From: Aaosphaeria pasadenensis
Lineage: Eukaryota; Ascomycota; Dothideomycetes; Pleosporales
Assembly: GCA_022813625.1 (NCBI GenBank)
Contig: JAKLMB010000016.1
Location: 620,001 to 684,000 of the forward strand
Direction of reading: 5' to 3'
Length of the DNA stretch: 64,000 nucleotides
In this document: piece after piece, positions 24,549-37,100 of the stretch
Layout of the letters: each line of letters opens with the position of its first letter
Numbering within the stretch: position 1 is the first letter of the stretch
Notes under the pieces: generated by a model
What the model was told of the DNA's origin: nothing
Database searches by the model: none
Seen by the model: only the letters and a program-made list of their open reading frames with translations
Translations under genes and position numbers: made by a program

Positions 24549-25873
24549 GACGGCTTCCAGGGTTCACGATGTTCTCGTGTGTCTGGGCAAATTCAGCGAC
24601 ACTGTCGCTTTCGAGGCACGGAAGGAAAGGGTAAGTCTATCCATTCAAAATGCGATCTTGCCATCATTCCAACCGTTTACGTTCCTCGCAGCTCACGCTC
24701 ACTGCTTTAAATTCTTCGAAATCAGCATATGCCTCATTCACACTGGACGCAACGAGATGTTTCGAGTCCTATGAATTCAACACCTCACAAAGCGGTTCAG
24801 ATGGCCGCTTCACTTTCCGCATGTACTCCAAAGCCTTGCTATCCGTCTTCAAGGGACGACTATACGATCCCTTGGGGAGAGACGGCGCTATTGATCGCTG
24901 CGAAGTCAACATCCAGGACCGTCCCGATGAGACGCACTGCCGATTCATTGTCAAGATGATCTGCAATCAAGGAGTTGTTAAGACTTACAAGTTGACTTAT
25001 GAGTCTGTGGAGGTCATGCATGCGCTTTTCGATGCCAACGCTGCCAAAAATTGCTGGCGTATCAACTCGGGTGTGCTCAGGGAATACATCGAGTATTTTG
25101 GCACCAAAACGGAGATGCTTGACATTTTCGCTGGCGAGGACGGCCGTGCTGTCTTCAAAAGCTACACCGAGAAGATCACGAACGGGAAAGAAATCTTAAA
25201 ACATCCACTTGTGACTGCAGTTGCCGTAAATACCAGTGACTTTGCAGAGTTCGATGTACAACCAGGACTGCATATCATCATCAGCGTCAAGGATTTCAAA
25301 GCGATTGTCACGCATGCAGACACCCTTAAATCTGATCTCAGAGCGAACTACTCGGTGCCAACACGACCTTTGAAATTCTGGTATGGCAATGAGCATGGAA
25401 TATTGGGTGAGTTCACACTCATGACCTCTGGTGACTACCAGGGTGGTGCAACTCCTACCCCTATTCCTCAGCAAATGCCTAGCCGTGCAGCGTCCAGGGC
25501 ACATTCTGCTTCGGTGGACAATAGAAGCTTCCGCTCAGACCGATCTGACATGCCACCACCGAGTGAGCCTGCATCACGACTCTCTGCACGGCGTCGCGCA
25601 ACTGCAGCGAGGCGACAAGCGTCTCCTAAGCCTGTGGAATATAATCCGGATAGCCTCTTCGTGAATGATGAGGAAGAAGATGCACAGTGGGAGCCTGTCG
25701 ACTACAACGAAGAAGAGGAAACGCTAGGTTGGGACGCAAGCACTGAAAATGCAAACACAGTTTTTCCAACCTTCAGAGATAGCGGTACACTATCGCGAAC
25801 TGAGACCGAAGATGACAATGTTGAAGCGGTTGCACCCACTCAGAGGGTGTCTCAAGTTCAGGGTCTGTGGTGA
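24517..25873 (+). CDS. RAD9: DNA damage checkpoint clamp protein Rad9
   Basis: Two exons, 24517..24630 and 24692..25873, give 431 residues. The 61-base intron (GTAAGT...CTCGCAG) joins FEARKER to LTLTALNSSKSAYASF. The first 270 residues match the Rad9 clamp family: DATRCFESYEF, MYSKALLSVFKG, LTYESVEVMHALFD and an end of the PCNA-like part around KFWYGNEHGILGEFTLMTSGDYQ. With Rad1 and Hus1 it forms the 9-1-1 ring loaded at damaged or stalled DNA to activate the ATR-type checkpoint kinase. The last 150 residues form a Ser-, Arg- and acid-rich tail, as expected for the phosphorylated Rad9 tail. Note this is fission-yeast-type Rad9 (budding yeast Ddc1), not budding yeast Rad9. Confidence 0.88.
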
Positions 25874-26293
25874 CCTTCGAGTCCTCCTTTTCTGACTTGT
25901 CTCATGTTGCAAGCATTATAATATGTAGATCTAGCTTCCGAAATGAAAATCCTTAGATAAAGCCCAATTATCAGGTGAAAGATGCGCTGCTTATTGCGAG
26001 CGACTACACAGTATGTAAGAACACATGTCAGTGAGAGTAAGAGGTCGTGGGCATTATGGGATGCATTAAAGCCCCAAATATATTCCTGTGAGAGCTATAT
26101 ATCACACAATAAAAAAATGTCACATCGGAGATATTGTATACACCTGGAACTTGATTATGATGTTATTTGCACTGCTGGATACGAACCTGACGTACTACTC
26201 GCTTAGTTAGGTCGACAATGGCGGGGTTGCAAAGAATTTCTCAATGTAACCCGCAAAAGGGCAACTGTATTGGATACAGTATCAATCCTCCCA
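25874..26293. other. Intergenic RAD9 - THI20
   Basis: 420 AT-rich bases hold the RAD9 3' flank (TATAATATG near 25917) and the THI20-like promoter. I looked for a TPP riboswitch aptamer (CTGAGA plus the ACCTGATC-type block) and did not find it. Confidence 0.45.
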
Positions 26294-28396
26294 ATGGCTC
26301 GAAAAAGGATCCTTGTCGTTGCCGGTTCGGATAGCTCAGGTGGAGCGTATGTCCATATTCCCAATTAGGACCACAGGGCATAACTTACAATTAGACAGGG
26401 GCCTTGAGGCGGACCAAAAGGTCATCGCTACTCATGGGTGTTATGCAATGACGGCAACCACGGCGTTGACGGCCCAAAATACTTTAGGAGTGGTCGACAT
26501 ACATTATACACCTCCATCATTTCTGCAAAAGCAAATTGATGCTTGCATTGAGGATATTGGCGTTGATGTTGTCAAGACAGGTTGATCTAGTGATCTCTTG
26601 CATCCAACATTGCTAATTCGTTGCAGGTATGCTAGCATCCGTAGATGCAGTACGTGTTGTTGCCGATAGTTTTCGACGTCACAGTGTCAAAGTTTCTGTG
26701 GTCGATCCAGTAACTCATTCCCGTATGCTCCTATATATCAAGAGTGCACTAATGCAATCAGGTGATGATCTCAACAAGTGGCTCACAATTATTGCCTAAA
26801 GAAGCCGTGTCGACCCTTATCAAAGATCTTCTGCCTTTAACAACAATCTTGACGCCCAATCTACCAGAAGCTAAGCTGCTTCTAGAGATTGCAGGTATCC
26901 CATTCAAAGAACCGCAGAATGTTGACGATATCATCTCCATCGCCAAATCGATACAACAGTTGGGCCCAAGATATGTCCTTCTTAAAGGAGGTCATCTACC
27001 TCTTACCAAGGGTCGTCTTGTATCCAAAGAGGAGGCGGATCAACATATTGTACTTAATGTGCTCTATGGTGATGGAGACGCAACTTTGATGGAATCTGAT
27101 TACTTGAAAACCAAAAACACTCACGGAACAGGTTGCTCTCTAGCATGTACGTCATTGATATCGGATTGGTATCACATTGCTGACGGTTTCTTAGCGGCAA
27201 TTGCTTGCAATCTTGCAGGTGGTCTGGAGATCATAGCTGCTGTCAAGAAAGCTAACCTCTACATTGAGGCAGGAATCAAGACAAGCCAAGATCTTGGTCG
27301 TGGCAATGGTCCTATCAATCATTTCCACTCTTTGTACACTCTGCCATTCTCTCCGTAAGTTGATACACAATCTATACTTGCTGTGACTTACAAGATCAGA
27401 GGCGGCTTCATTCCATATCTACTTGATCGAGAAGACGTGCGCGGGCCGTGGAAGGAATATACAGAGCACTTATTCGTTCAGCAGCTTGCCGATGGGACAC
27501 TTCCTATTGAGAATTTCAGCCACTATCTGATTCAAGATTATCTCTTCCTGGTAAAAAAAATGCAATCATTTTTGAGGCTCATATACTAATACGTCTACAG
27601 ATACAATTCGCTCGTGCAAATGCATTGGCTTCGTACAAATCAAAATCAATAACAGACATTGGACGGGTAAGTTGACTCGGCCTCAACACTGGAACTCATG
27701 CCAACTATACCACCAGTCTGCGCAACAAGTGCTTCATTTGCAGGAAGAGATGAAGTTGCACATTGAATATTGCCGAGAACACGGCTTATCAGTGGATGAT
27801 ATCGAGAAACAGGAAGAAGATCAAGGTATTTAAGTCACAATGGCCAGAACAGGAATATACATTACTAACCTTGCCCAGCGTGCACTGCATACACAAGGCA
27901 AGTATACAACTTCAAGTCGGGCTGAACATTCACTCACTTCAGAGACAGGTATGTCTTGGATGTCGGTCAATCAGAGGACTGGTTGGCTCTACAAATAGCG
28001 CTTCTACCATGTCTCATCGGATATGGCATCATTGCGCGCCGACTTTATGATGATCCAAAATCCAAAAGGGATGGAAACAAGTACTGGAAATGGATTGAGA
28101 CATACATCGGAAACGACTATGTTGAGGCAGTTCGAAACGGATCAGGTAAGCACACAACAACGGTATCTACCAATAGACTGATGAAGTTCTGTAGACTTAA
28201 TTGAGGGACATGCACAAAAGCAGTCTGTCTCGAGGATTGATGAACTAGCGGAGATTTTCATCCATGCTACTAAGGTGAGGACCCCTTTCGGTTGTTCAAA
28301 CATACTGGTAAGAGCCATACGGATGACTGATGACGATAGATGGAGAGAGGGTTCTGGGACATGGGGCTAGCAGCAAATGGTGCGCGTCTATCGTAG
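26294..28396 (+). CDS. THI20: Hydroxymethylpyrimidine (phosphate) kinase fused to TenA domain, Thi20-like
   Basis: Eleven exons: 26294..26346, 26399..26580, 26627..26709, 26762..27354, 27400..27550, 27601..27666, 27717..27825, 27879..27897, 27949..28145, 28195..28274, 28340..28396; 529 residues, all in phase. Residues 1-300 are a ThiD-type ribokinase-fold HMP/HMP-P kinase with AGSDSSGGAGLEADQK near the start, VVDPVMISTSGSQLL near 103 and the anion-hole motif THGTGC with catalytic Cys near 231. The rest is a TENA/THI-4 domain: HYLIQDYLFLIQFARANALA, CTAYTRYVLDVGQSEDW, and C-terminal MERGFWDMGLAANG. It makes HMP-PP for thiamine synthesis and salvages thiamine breakdown products. Exon 8 is 19 bases and is followed by a GC-AG intron (27898..27948); only GC gives the conserved TRYVLD reading. 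Confidence 0.93.
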
Positions 28397-28803
28397 GCTA
28401 GCAAGAAATAATGATAGACTTTTCCTTTTTTTTTCTCTAGTCACTCTCTTTGTTTTTCTTTCTCTTCTCTAGGGCCGGCAAAACCGCGTCGAGTACTATC
28501 ACGTGACAACAAACCCTTTTTTTGCCACTTGCAGTTAGCTCCTTCCTTGGCGGCGCAGACCCTAAAAGTTTTGAAAGGGCGAGGCAAACTGCGACGCCCA
28601 ACTTTTCTCCTTCACTCTCATCTCCCTCACCACAAGATCAACATCTTTCTTCGTGTGATCTCTCCCTTTTTCAAGTTTTCAGTGACTCTCCCAGGTCGCT
28701 ACTTACAGTTTTCTCGCGACTTCGCGAAATAGAGACAGGATACACTCCCTCGTCTGCCTCATAGTCTGTCTTTTCACCAGTCCCTACTGAAAGATCATCA
28801 ACC
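28397..28803. promoter_or_regulatory. DBP2 promoter and leader
   Basis: 407 bases with T- and C-rich tracts. TCACGTGA lies at 28499..28506. From about 28506 to 28803 the plus strand has no ATG, and a CT-rich stretch near 28610-28680 fits the transcription start/leader. Downstream flank of the THI20-like gene is also here. Confidence 0.5.
28499..28506. promoter_or_regulatory. TCACGTGA palindrome (bHLH/Cbf1-type site)
   Basis: Perfect 8-base palindrome 298 bases before the DBP2 ATG. CACGTG cores are bound by bHLH and Cbf1-type factors. The same 8-mer stands at 50459 before the PPR gene. Confidence 0.45.
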
Positions 28804-31430
28804 ATGTCTTACGATGGAGGTTACGGAGGTCGCAACGGCCACTCCAACGGCAACGGGTACGGCGAACAAAGCGGTGGATACGGGGCTTACAATCACCATT
28901 ACAACCAATACACTACTGCGTATGGGTATGCGAGTATCTTCAAGCAAGAAAAGCATCATTGGTGTCATCGGTGGCCCTGTCCAGCACGCGATTTTCTTTA
29001 TTGATGATTTCTACGCGCAGATCGTGTCCATCCATCTCTTTCTATATTGATGAAAGTGGTGTCGACATTCTTTCTGTTTCAGCGTAGAAATTCCCCTTCT
29101 ATCCGATCAACTTTAGGAGCATCTCACTAACTATCTATCAGATACGGTGGCAGCAACGGCTACTCTAACGGCGGTGGATACGGCAATGGCCACTCGAACG
29201 GCTATGGCGGTGGCCGCGGCGGATACGGTGGAGGAGGTGGTGGTGGTGGTGGATATGGAGGCGGCGGCTACGGAGGTGGCGGCGACCGCATGTCCAACCT
29301 CGGCCAGGGCCTGAAGCAGCAAGAATGGGGTATGTTGAATCAACCATCTACTTGGATATGCAAGTTACTAATCTCACCAGATCTCGATGCCCTCCCCAAG
29401 TTTGAGAAGTCGTTCTACAAGGAAGATCCCGCAGTCACTGCCCGAACGCCTGCTGAGGTAGACGAGTTCCGAAAAGCCAGTCAGATGACCATCCAGGGCA
29501 AGAACGTCCCTAAGCCCGTTACCACATTCGACGAGGCCGGTTTCCCAGCATACGTTATGAACGAGGTCAAGGCACAAGGTTTTGCAAAGCCCACTGCCAT
29601 CCAATCTCAAGGTTGGCCCATGGCTCTTTCCGGACGTGACGTCGTCGGCATTGCCGAGACTGGATCTGGAAAGACTCTCACCTACTGTCTCCCCGCCATC
29701 GTTCACATCAACGCACAGCCTCTTCTCGCGCCAGGTGACGGTCCCATTGTGCTCATCCTCGCCCCTACGCGTGAGTTGGCCGTTCAAATTCAGCAGGAAA
29801 TCAGCAAGTTCGGAAAGTCATCTCGTATCCGAAATACTTGCGTCTACGGTGGTGTCCCCAAGGGCCCTCAGATCCGTGACCTTGCTCGCGGTGTAGAAGT
29901 CTGCATTGCTACCCCCGGACGTTTGATCGATATGTTGGAGGCTGGCAAGACCAACTTGCGTCGTGTCACCTACCTTGTGCTTGATGAGGCCGATCGCATG
30001 CTTGACATGGGTTTCGAGCCCCAGATCCGCAAGATCATTGGACAGATTCGCCCCGATCGTCAGACTTGCATGTGGTCTGCCACATGGCCCAAGGAGGTTC
30101 GCCAGTTGGCTGCTGACTACCAGAAAGACTGGATCCAGGTCAACATCGGCTCCATGGATCTCTCTGCTAACCACCGCATCCAACAGATTGTTGAGGTGGT
30201 GTCTGAGTTCGAGAAGCGTGACCGCATGACCAAGCACTTGGAGACTATCATGGACGATAAGAACAACAAGATCTTGATCTTCACAGGTACCAAGCGCGTT
30301 GCCGACGAGATTACACGATTCCTTCGTCAAGACGGATGGCCAGCATTGTGTAAGTCCACCACTTTGATATGTAAAATCACCCAAGCTAATTTTCTCCCGC
30401 AGCTATCCACGGTGACAAGCAGCAAAACGAGCGTGATTGGGTTCTGAACGAATTCAAGACAGGAAACAGCCCCATTATGGTCGCCACCGATGTGGCTTCC
30501 CGTGGTATTGGTATGAAAACAAATCCCCCTCCCCAACCCCCCACCCCCCCGGGCATCACTAAGCCCCCCGATATATCTTACTGCGTGATCTGTAAAGGTG
30601 CTCTGCTCGATACGTCTCGTGCGCTTTCCATGTACCATCCGCGGATGGTACACCATGACATTGTCCAGGGCTTATTGTGTTCTCGTAACTGATAGCCAGG
30701 GATCCTTGGGTGTATCGGCGAAGCTGCTGTCTTCGCCGATTTCTGTTTCAGGTTTCAGGTAATGCTGAAATGTGCCTGAAGCATGATGAGATTCAATTTG
30801 ACTCACGCAAGTCGCAGTCTCTTCCAAGGTTTCCTGGACCAGGAGATTTTCGCAGCCTTTCTTACTGGACCCATGCCATGCACTTGTAGCGCGCTGAGAC
30901 GGTTGCTTGCAACATTCTTCAGCTTCACGCGATCCATATTTTGGTCGCTTTTGATTACCTTATTTACTGAGATGCTAACATTTCCTTTTTCAAGATGTAC
31001 GTAACATCACCCATGTGCTCAACTATGATTACCCGAACAACTCGGAAGATTATGTTCACCGCATTGGTCGAACCGGTCGTGCCGGAGCCAAGGGTACCGC
31101 CATTACCCTCTTCACCACCGACAGTAAGTTGCCTCCGTCCATGATCTAATTGAACAGTATGCTAACCTCGTCGCAGACTCTAAGCAGGCTCGTGATCTCG
31201 TCTCTGTACTTACCGAGTCCAAGCAACAAATTGACCCCAAGCTGCATGAGATGGCGCGCTACGGTGGCGGTGGCGGTGGTCGATGGGGTGGCGGTCGCGG
31301 CCGTGGTGGACACCGTGGTGGAGGAGGCAGTAAGTCATCCTAAGTATTGTTTCAAATGAACGTTTGCTGACCCTTGAATTTAGACTGGACTGGAAGCAAC
31401 AATGCACCTGTCCGTAACAGCCGCTGGTAG
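28804..31430 (+). CDS. DBP2: DEAD-box ATP-dependent RNA helicase Dbp2 (p68 family)
   Basis: Seven exons: 28804..28925, 29142..29329, 29381..30349, 30403..30510, 30995..31123, 31177..31329, 31384..31430; 571 residues. A Gly/Tyr/Asn-rich N-terminal tail (SYDGGYGG through the glycine run ending at GGGGDRMSNLG) precedes LPKFEKSFYKEDP. The helicase core shows motif I AETGSGKT (about 195), PTRELAVQIQQE, motif II VLDEADRMLD (about 305), motif III SATWPKE (about 337), DVASRGI|DVRNITHV and motif VI HRIGRTGRAG (about 484). The C-terminus is an RGG-type tail. Dbp2 remodels RNA in rRNA processing, transcription, mRNP assembly and decay. The fourth intron, within ASRGI|DVRN, is 484 bases, far longer than its neighbours, and structured; reading into it gives a stop at 30690. 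Confidence 0.96.
30631..30652. repeat. 22-base perfect palindrome in DBP2 intron
   Basis: The half TGTACCATCCG is followed directly by its reverse complement CGGATGGTACA. In RNA it needs a few unpaired apical bases but still makes a stable hairpin. Confidence 0.85.
30714..30740 (+). repeat. 10-bp stem-loop in DBP2 intron
   Basis: ATCGGCGAAG at 30714..30723 pairs perfectly with CTTCGCCGAT at 30731..30740 around the loop CTGCTGT. Confidence 0.85.
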
Positions 31431-34140
31431 ACCACGATCCACCTTCACGGTCCTACCCCCGTTGACTACCACTGCGCTAGCACGTTCGGCACCAATGTGA
31501 CTGCGATAGCGATACCTCTTTCATTATGGCGTTTTGACATAGAGATTCTTTAACCCGGGTGCTCGCCTGCTGAGGCCCTTTCGTCCTTGTAATATTCTCT
31601 CTGAGCCTTACGGAAAAACGGAAGTGGGGTTTCCTCTAGGCCTTTAACCCTCAGGCATAATTTCCATTAGACTGGCATTTTCGATACTTTTCCCGTCAAA
31701 GTGCTGCAACACGCGGCCTTGCCCATTGCTTTCTTTTTCCTAGTATATTTCGCGGTGGTTCACTGGCATTCAGGAGCAAAGAGGTGTCTTGACGTTATTC
31801 ATCCCGACAAAAGTTTGTTAATAGTTCACATTTTCCGATCGGGACATAGAATATACCTTGATATGATTTATCTGTTTCGTTCTTTTCTACGTGATGATCA
31901 CTGCCCAGTGATACGCGATGCGTAACATGACACGACCATATAAAACGCCCAGGAGCATCCATCTGTTCTCGAGTTGGCATTCTAAATGCCTTACAGATAC
32001 AGTTTCCTGGCATGACATGCCCAAACCCGTACCCCTACCATCATTCAATCCTACAATGATTGAGTAATAGATCCTCCTTCACGCTTCATGTGGCGTACAC
32101 AAATGCCTACAGACCATCGATTCAACGTCAAATGACTCCACAAGTAATCATTTCCAATGACGCCCACAACTCCTGCCTCGTCGTATCATTCACATTGCTC
32201 ATCGCCGAGCGAGGTCTTACTTCCTCGTTTACCTCCATAGCACTTTACTCCCTTTACTCTCAAGCGTGTGTTTCATGGGGTGCGTTCTGGGCGAGTTTTG
32301 AAGTTGCTGGTATCAATTATCAAGTATCTGTAAAGGCGTCAATGATCAAGGAAGGAAGGGAAAAAATGAAGTGGATGTGATAGAGTATGGTTTATTGGGT
32401 TTGGTTATTGTGGTATTTCGTTTCTGTTCGATCGTGTTGGTTTTATTTGAATTGTAATGTTATATTCGCGGTTCATTCTAGGGTTGGGGGTTTTGAGCAG
32501 TCTTGGGATGTAGTAAAGGAATGTATATAATTAAAAATGAAAATTAAATCATTGGGAAATTAAAGGATTGGAATGGATGCTTAGTTACATCGTTCTAGAC
32601 ATGAAAGGAAGCCTAGAAGAAGGAAAAGGCTGTATTAGAAATAATAAGTTGACCAGATCTGTGAAATTTCGAAAGGATATGCTGTTAATCATATCTGTTC
32701 AATTCGATGTCGAGTGAACGTATCCGAACGCATGTATGTACATACAAAACACCTAAAGCAGCAGAGTGCTAGACACACACATATCTGTCCCTTCCTATCC
32801 AGAAACGACATAACCAGGTACGACGGACAGAGTAATGTTATAAATATATGACGGTCGACCGGGTAGCATTTTGCATAGTTGTATCAATGGTCTTGGTGAA
32901 TATAGTGGAGCTTTGAATGCACGCACACATCCATACAGACATATAGACGTACACATACTCTAGAAAACAAAACGTCAAACGCCACATTCAGTAGACGCGG
33001 GGATCTGGTTAGAAACCCTGGTTCATCATTCAGATTATCTTCAACGATATATGTTATGATTCATGGCTTGTGGTCTACACCACAACCATAATTCTTATAC
33101 ATCAAACATAACCCACACGCATAGATCATGTGCTATAACACCATATACCTACCTACTGTCCACACATGTACACACATAAGCCCCCAACCACAAAAACACA
33201 CACATCTCATACACGATCCGAAGCTTTCCTCCCTCCCTCCCGGTCACCGGCACGACACAATACGTGACGTGACAAGCTCGACGGACACCGAGCACCCGTA
33301 ACGAAGCGTCCCTACCCGTGACAATCATGCATGTGCATTGAGAAGCTCAGACTTGCTCGTATCGTGTCATGTATTGTTCTGTACGCATATGTTTACACCT
33401 ACATCTACACCTACATTTACACACATGCATGCCATGTATGTAATGATCGACTAACGACCTCCCCTCGCTTCGACGACATCCGGGCGCCGAAACGGGGTTG
33501 GACAACTCGCTTCGCGCCCGAGATCGCGGGAGAATTGGACGGTATGTATGTATTGTGTACGAGGGTTCTTGGTTGGCGGTGTTGGTGGCTTGCCGTTCCT
33601 CTGCTTTGCGTCCTGTGTGTGTGTTTGTTATGGCAAGGCGGGACGACGGGACGGGAGTGGGACGGGTTGTGAATGATCGGTGAGTGTAGTGAACGCAGGG
33701 AAGGGTTAAGGTTTTCTTCTACTTGTATAGAAGGAACGAGGACGGTTATTTATGGGTGGGGTTCGTATGGTTTTTTTACGGGGGAATATGAAGTATCAAG
33801 CGTGTTTGTTGTTTACTTAGTTGTTTCATGGTTTCTGCAGGTGAATTGGTAGAAAAGGAAGGAGATTGATGTTTGATTGATTGTAATTGAATTTCTGGAC
33901 GGAGGGAGAGTAGATTTGAGATTGTGTTCTATTAGATGGTTCAATAGACTACAAAATTGTACTTCTGGTGGTTATGGATCTGTTGTATATATTAGGGATA
34001 TAGTTCACAAGGTCTAAGATTTGTCTGATGCCACAACGAACTAGCTAGTAAACGAGTTACTACGACTACTGTCGGTCCATGTAGTGTTAGTAGTTACCCT
34101 GATCATGGGGACTATAGTGAGAAGCTATGGAAGATATTTG
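31431..34140. other. Gene-poor region A: DBP2 3' flank
   Basis: DBP2 3' UTR followed by AT-rich sequence with CA/TA-rich simple tracts (for example TACACCTACATCTACACC near 33394) and many short meaningless frames. No domain, RNA gene or transposon remnant recognised. Confidence 0.5.
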
Positions 34141-37100
34141 TTCTAGCTGTGCGATTCGCACATGGATCAATACTCAGGGTGCACTTCCTATCGCAATCTA
34201 AGATAAGTCGGGCTCGCTGGAGGAAACCCGTAGGCGTTCATACTGTAGTAGCAGCACGTGGGCACAACGTGCTCGTGTTGACAGTGCTGGTAGAAGCCTG
34301 GAAGCGAAGGAGCGAGCTGCAGGTTGGTCGCTCGTAGGCAACAGACGGTGTCCTGTCACGAATCGACCCCCATGCTAGCCGATGCGTTCGTTCGTTGGGG
34401 TCCGGCAGGCTCGAAAAATGCTTGATTTCCCTCTCTCACCCTGCTAGACACGAATACGTGCAGGACGTGGGCGAAACTCGACTCGCTCAAGTGTAGATGG
34501 AGGTGAGCGAGCTGTAAGCCAACGACATCTGGCGGAGATCCTGTAGACTAGAGCTTGCAACGGCCTCTCCTCCGCGACGAGGGTTCGTAGATCGGTACAC
34601 CTTCTCCTGCGAGTAGGCCTTCCTCTCCCAGGTTTCTTCGAGTTCTGGATCCATATCACGCGTCTGCATCTGTTGCCCAGCAATTGCATCCGACTCGTCC
34701 CTGTCAGCAACGATATCGGAAGCGAGGGAAGAAAAAAAAATCACTCCCCGACCTCCTTCGGCCTCAGTGACATTTCAGCAATCGATGCGAGCAATCGACA
34801 AGGATTGCATTCGTGGAGAAAAGGAAATTCCTGCCAATCCCACAATACACATTCCCTTCCCGCCGGCTCACAAGTCATGGCAGCTCTATTTCCAGCGGGT
34901 CGTCGCAATTCATTGATTCAAGAACAAGTGGGGGTGAAGCGGGTAAGCAGTACGAAAAGTTATGGACCGAGGGCAATGAGACCGTGCCTCATAATCTGGG
35001 ACATGAAATCATACTGACTCGAGATGGGGAACGGCAAATTTTCATGAGATCATGCGTGACAAGATGGAGAAGGGTAACCGCATTTCACGTCCTTGCCCAT
35101 CAGCGCCCAAGATGGAAAAGGAAAAAAAAAAAGAATTGGAGATATCGCAAGTATGATGATGTTGGTGGAGGGGCACCGGAGACAAGCTTTGACCGAAAAG
35201 TGACCGACTGTTGCGAATTTTTGGCTCAACTGGAAGGTTCAATAACATTAATCCACTCAAATGTTAGCGGCATACGAGCGAAGTCATTGTGTGGAGAAGT
35301 GCCTGTGCAAGGATGCAGGTCGTACACAAGATGGCCTAGCTCATGATCAGGGTTCTTGAATATCGAACGCTCAGGATTCAGCAAATCCCGACCAACGCTA
35401 TCGCTTCATCCAACCATTACCGATGGAGGGTGCTGGGTCAGTGCAGTCGGTTGTTCTACGGTCGTTCTAGCGGAGTAAGATTGGGGACGGAGAATGAAAC
35501 ATTGAACTTGGCAGATTCCAGGGCGCTCTTGTGGCGCGTCGCAATAATAATGTCAACATATTTCTGGTGGTGGTGGTGCAGCTTCCGGGACGGATGGGGA
35601 CAGAGGCGCCTCTTGAGTGGAAGCCGCAAAGCCTTGGGCAGTGAATCGTGAGTCCAGGCTGAGGTATGGCAAGGCGAACAGTCGGGCGGTCGGTCGAATA
35701 GTCGGAGATCTGCGGCGAGCATTTGAGTTTGCGAACGCGAATAGCGCCTTGAGGTTATGTCATCAATATCAACAATATGTCGCTTCGTAGTCTTTGCAGA
35801 AAGCTGCAGGAGCCCACCCTCTCAATGGACAATTCTCGGTGTACTTGGAGGAGAAGCATCACATTGATTTGCTCGGCGACTTTTGTAGACCACAGCGTTG
35901 ACAGAAGAGAAGCACACGAGAGTTGTAATGAACGGCAGGAAGCTCCGCTGTGAACAGGATCGAGGCCTATCTAGGGGTAGCGCCAGATTGAGACGGGAAG
36001 CACTACTGAAGGGTAGCGAGTATCAACACGAAAAAAGGGTATTGTCGTCTGAAGGCAATTCTGGGGCTCTGGAATGGCCCTGAGTGATGCTGCACATACA
36101 TTGGGATCTTCCGCACTAATCAGCTCCTTGCGAGCTGTTATTCGTGACGAATTATCATTTTGCATCGAATGATCGTGAATAATGCCTCAACCACGCGCGG
36201 CTGGGTTGAGCTGCACGGCAATGATGCTGACTGCGAGACATCGTGTCAACGGCGGGCCACAGAGCGGTTCGTACAACACATCTTATCTCCATGCCGAAGC
36301 ATGGCATGGAATCTCGTTTCTTGGTCAATCAGTTGTGATCAGGTATGTAACTGCGTTTTGCAATAGGAAGGTCGGCCGTTGGTTCAATAAGGCATCCTGA
36401 AATTTTATGCAATGCAGACGCATGTGCTGCAGCATTGAAAAAAATGCAGATCCGATTGTGGACATTGGTGGCAGATGCGTGTGTGTGTGTGTTCATGATG
36501 CAGGGTAGAGTAGGATGCTGCACTGCTTTCCTCGCACCCTGGTACGACTTGGGCGATATCGCTATCGCTATCGCTCTGCTTTCCATCACAAGTGATTCCT
36601 CCATCATCAGGTAATCATTGAAGGGAGTATTAAGCCCGGTGGCCTCAACTACGGTCGTTCGCGGCGGTATGCCAAACCCGGTTGTCCGGAAATGTGCCGA
36701 CATGGGTGTCGGGCGATGAGGCCAGTTGGTCGTCCAAGATCTCCACACTTTGCAAGGTCTCATCTGCACGATTCCGCCACGTGAGTATCCTTCGGTCAAA
36801 TACTGACCCCTATTAGGCCGAAGGCTTGGGAGCGCCACAGACCCACTATGGGCCAGGGGGTTGCCCTTGTTAGTGTGACCCGCCTCCAAATGAGCGCTCG
36901 TCCGATGGATCGCTGGGCCGCGAGAGGTTTTGTGTGTAGGTATTTTGACCATTGGCTACCATTGCCAAATGTCGTCTTGCACAATTTGGGAGACCCACAA
37001 GTAGCTGTGGTGGTGCCAAGTATCGTCACGATGACTTCTGCATCTATGCGATTGCTGCCGAGAGGCTCCGAGCAATCGAAGGAAGAAGCAGTTGGAAGCG

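Larger units (their letters stand above)
30511..30994 (+). other. Long structured intron of DBP2
   Basis: Starts GTATGA, ends TTCAAG with TGCTAACA branch site at 30973. It opens with a C-rich tract (30525-30551), then has a perfect 22-base palindrome at 30631..30652 and a perfect 10-bp stem with 7-base loop at 30714..30740, plus TTTCAGG twice (30746, 30753) and CCTGAA at 30775. Budding yeast DBP2 is known to carry one long intron late in the gene needed for autoregulation, so this one is a candidate for the same control. Confidence 0.75.

Noticed and set aside
25874..26293. Possible TPP riboswitch upstream of the THI20-like gene
   Set aside because: The CTGAGA and ACCTGATC-type conserved blocks of the aptamer are not present in the upstream region.
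34487..34744. 85-codon minus-strand frame with acidic, fairly protein-like sequence
   Set aside because: It opens with GTG next to a poly-A/T run, has no ATG, no splice continuation and no recognised domain.
36329..36952. 207-codon minus-strand frame
   Set aside because: Low-complexity mixture rich in His, Pro and Ser, with no domain; expected by chance in GC-balanced DNA of this length.
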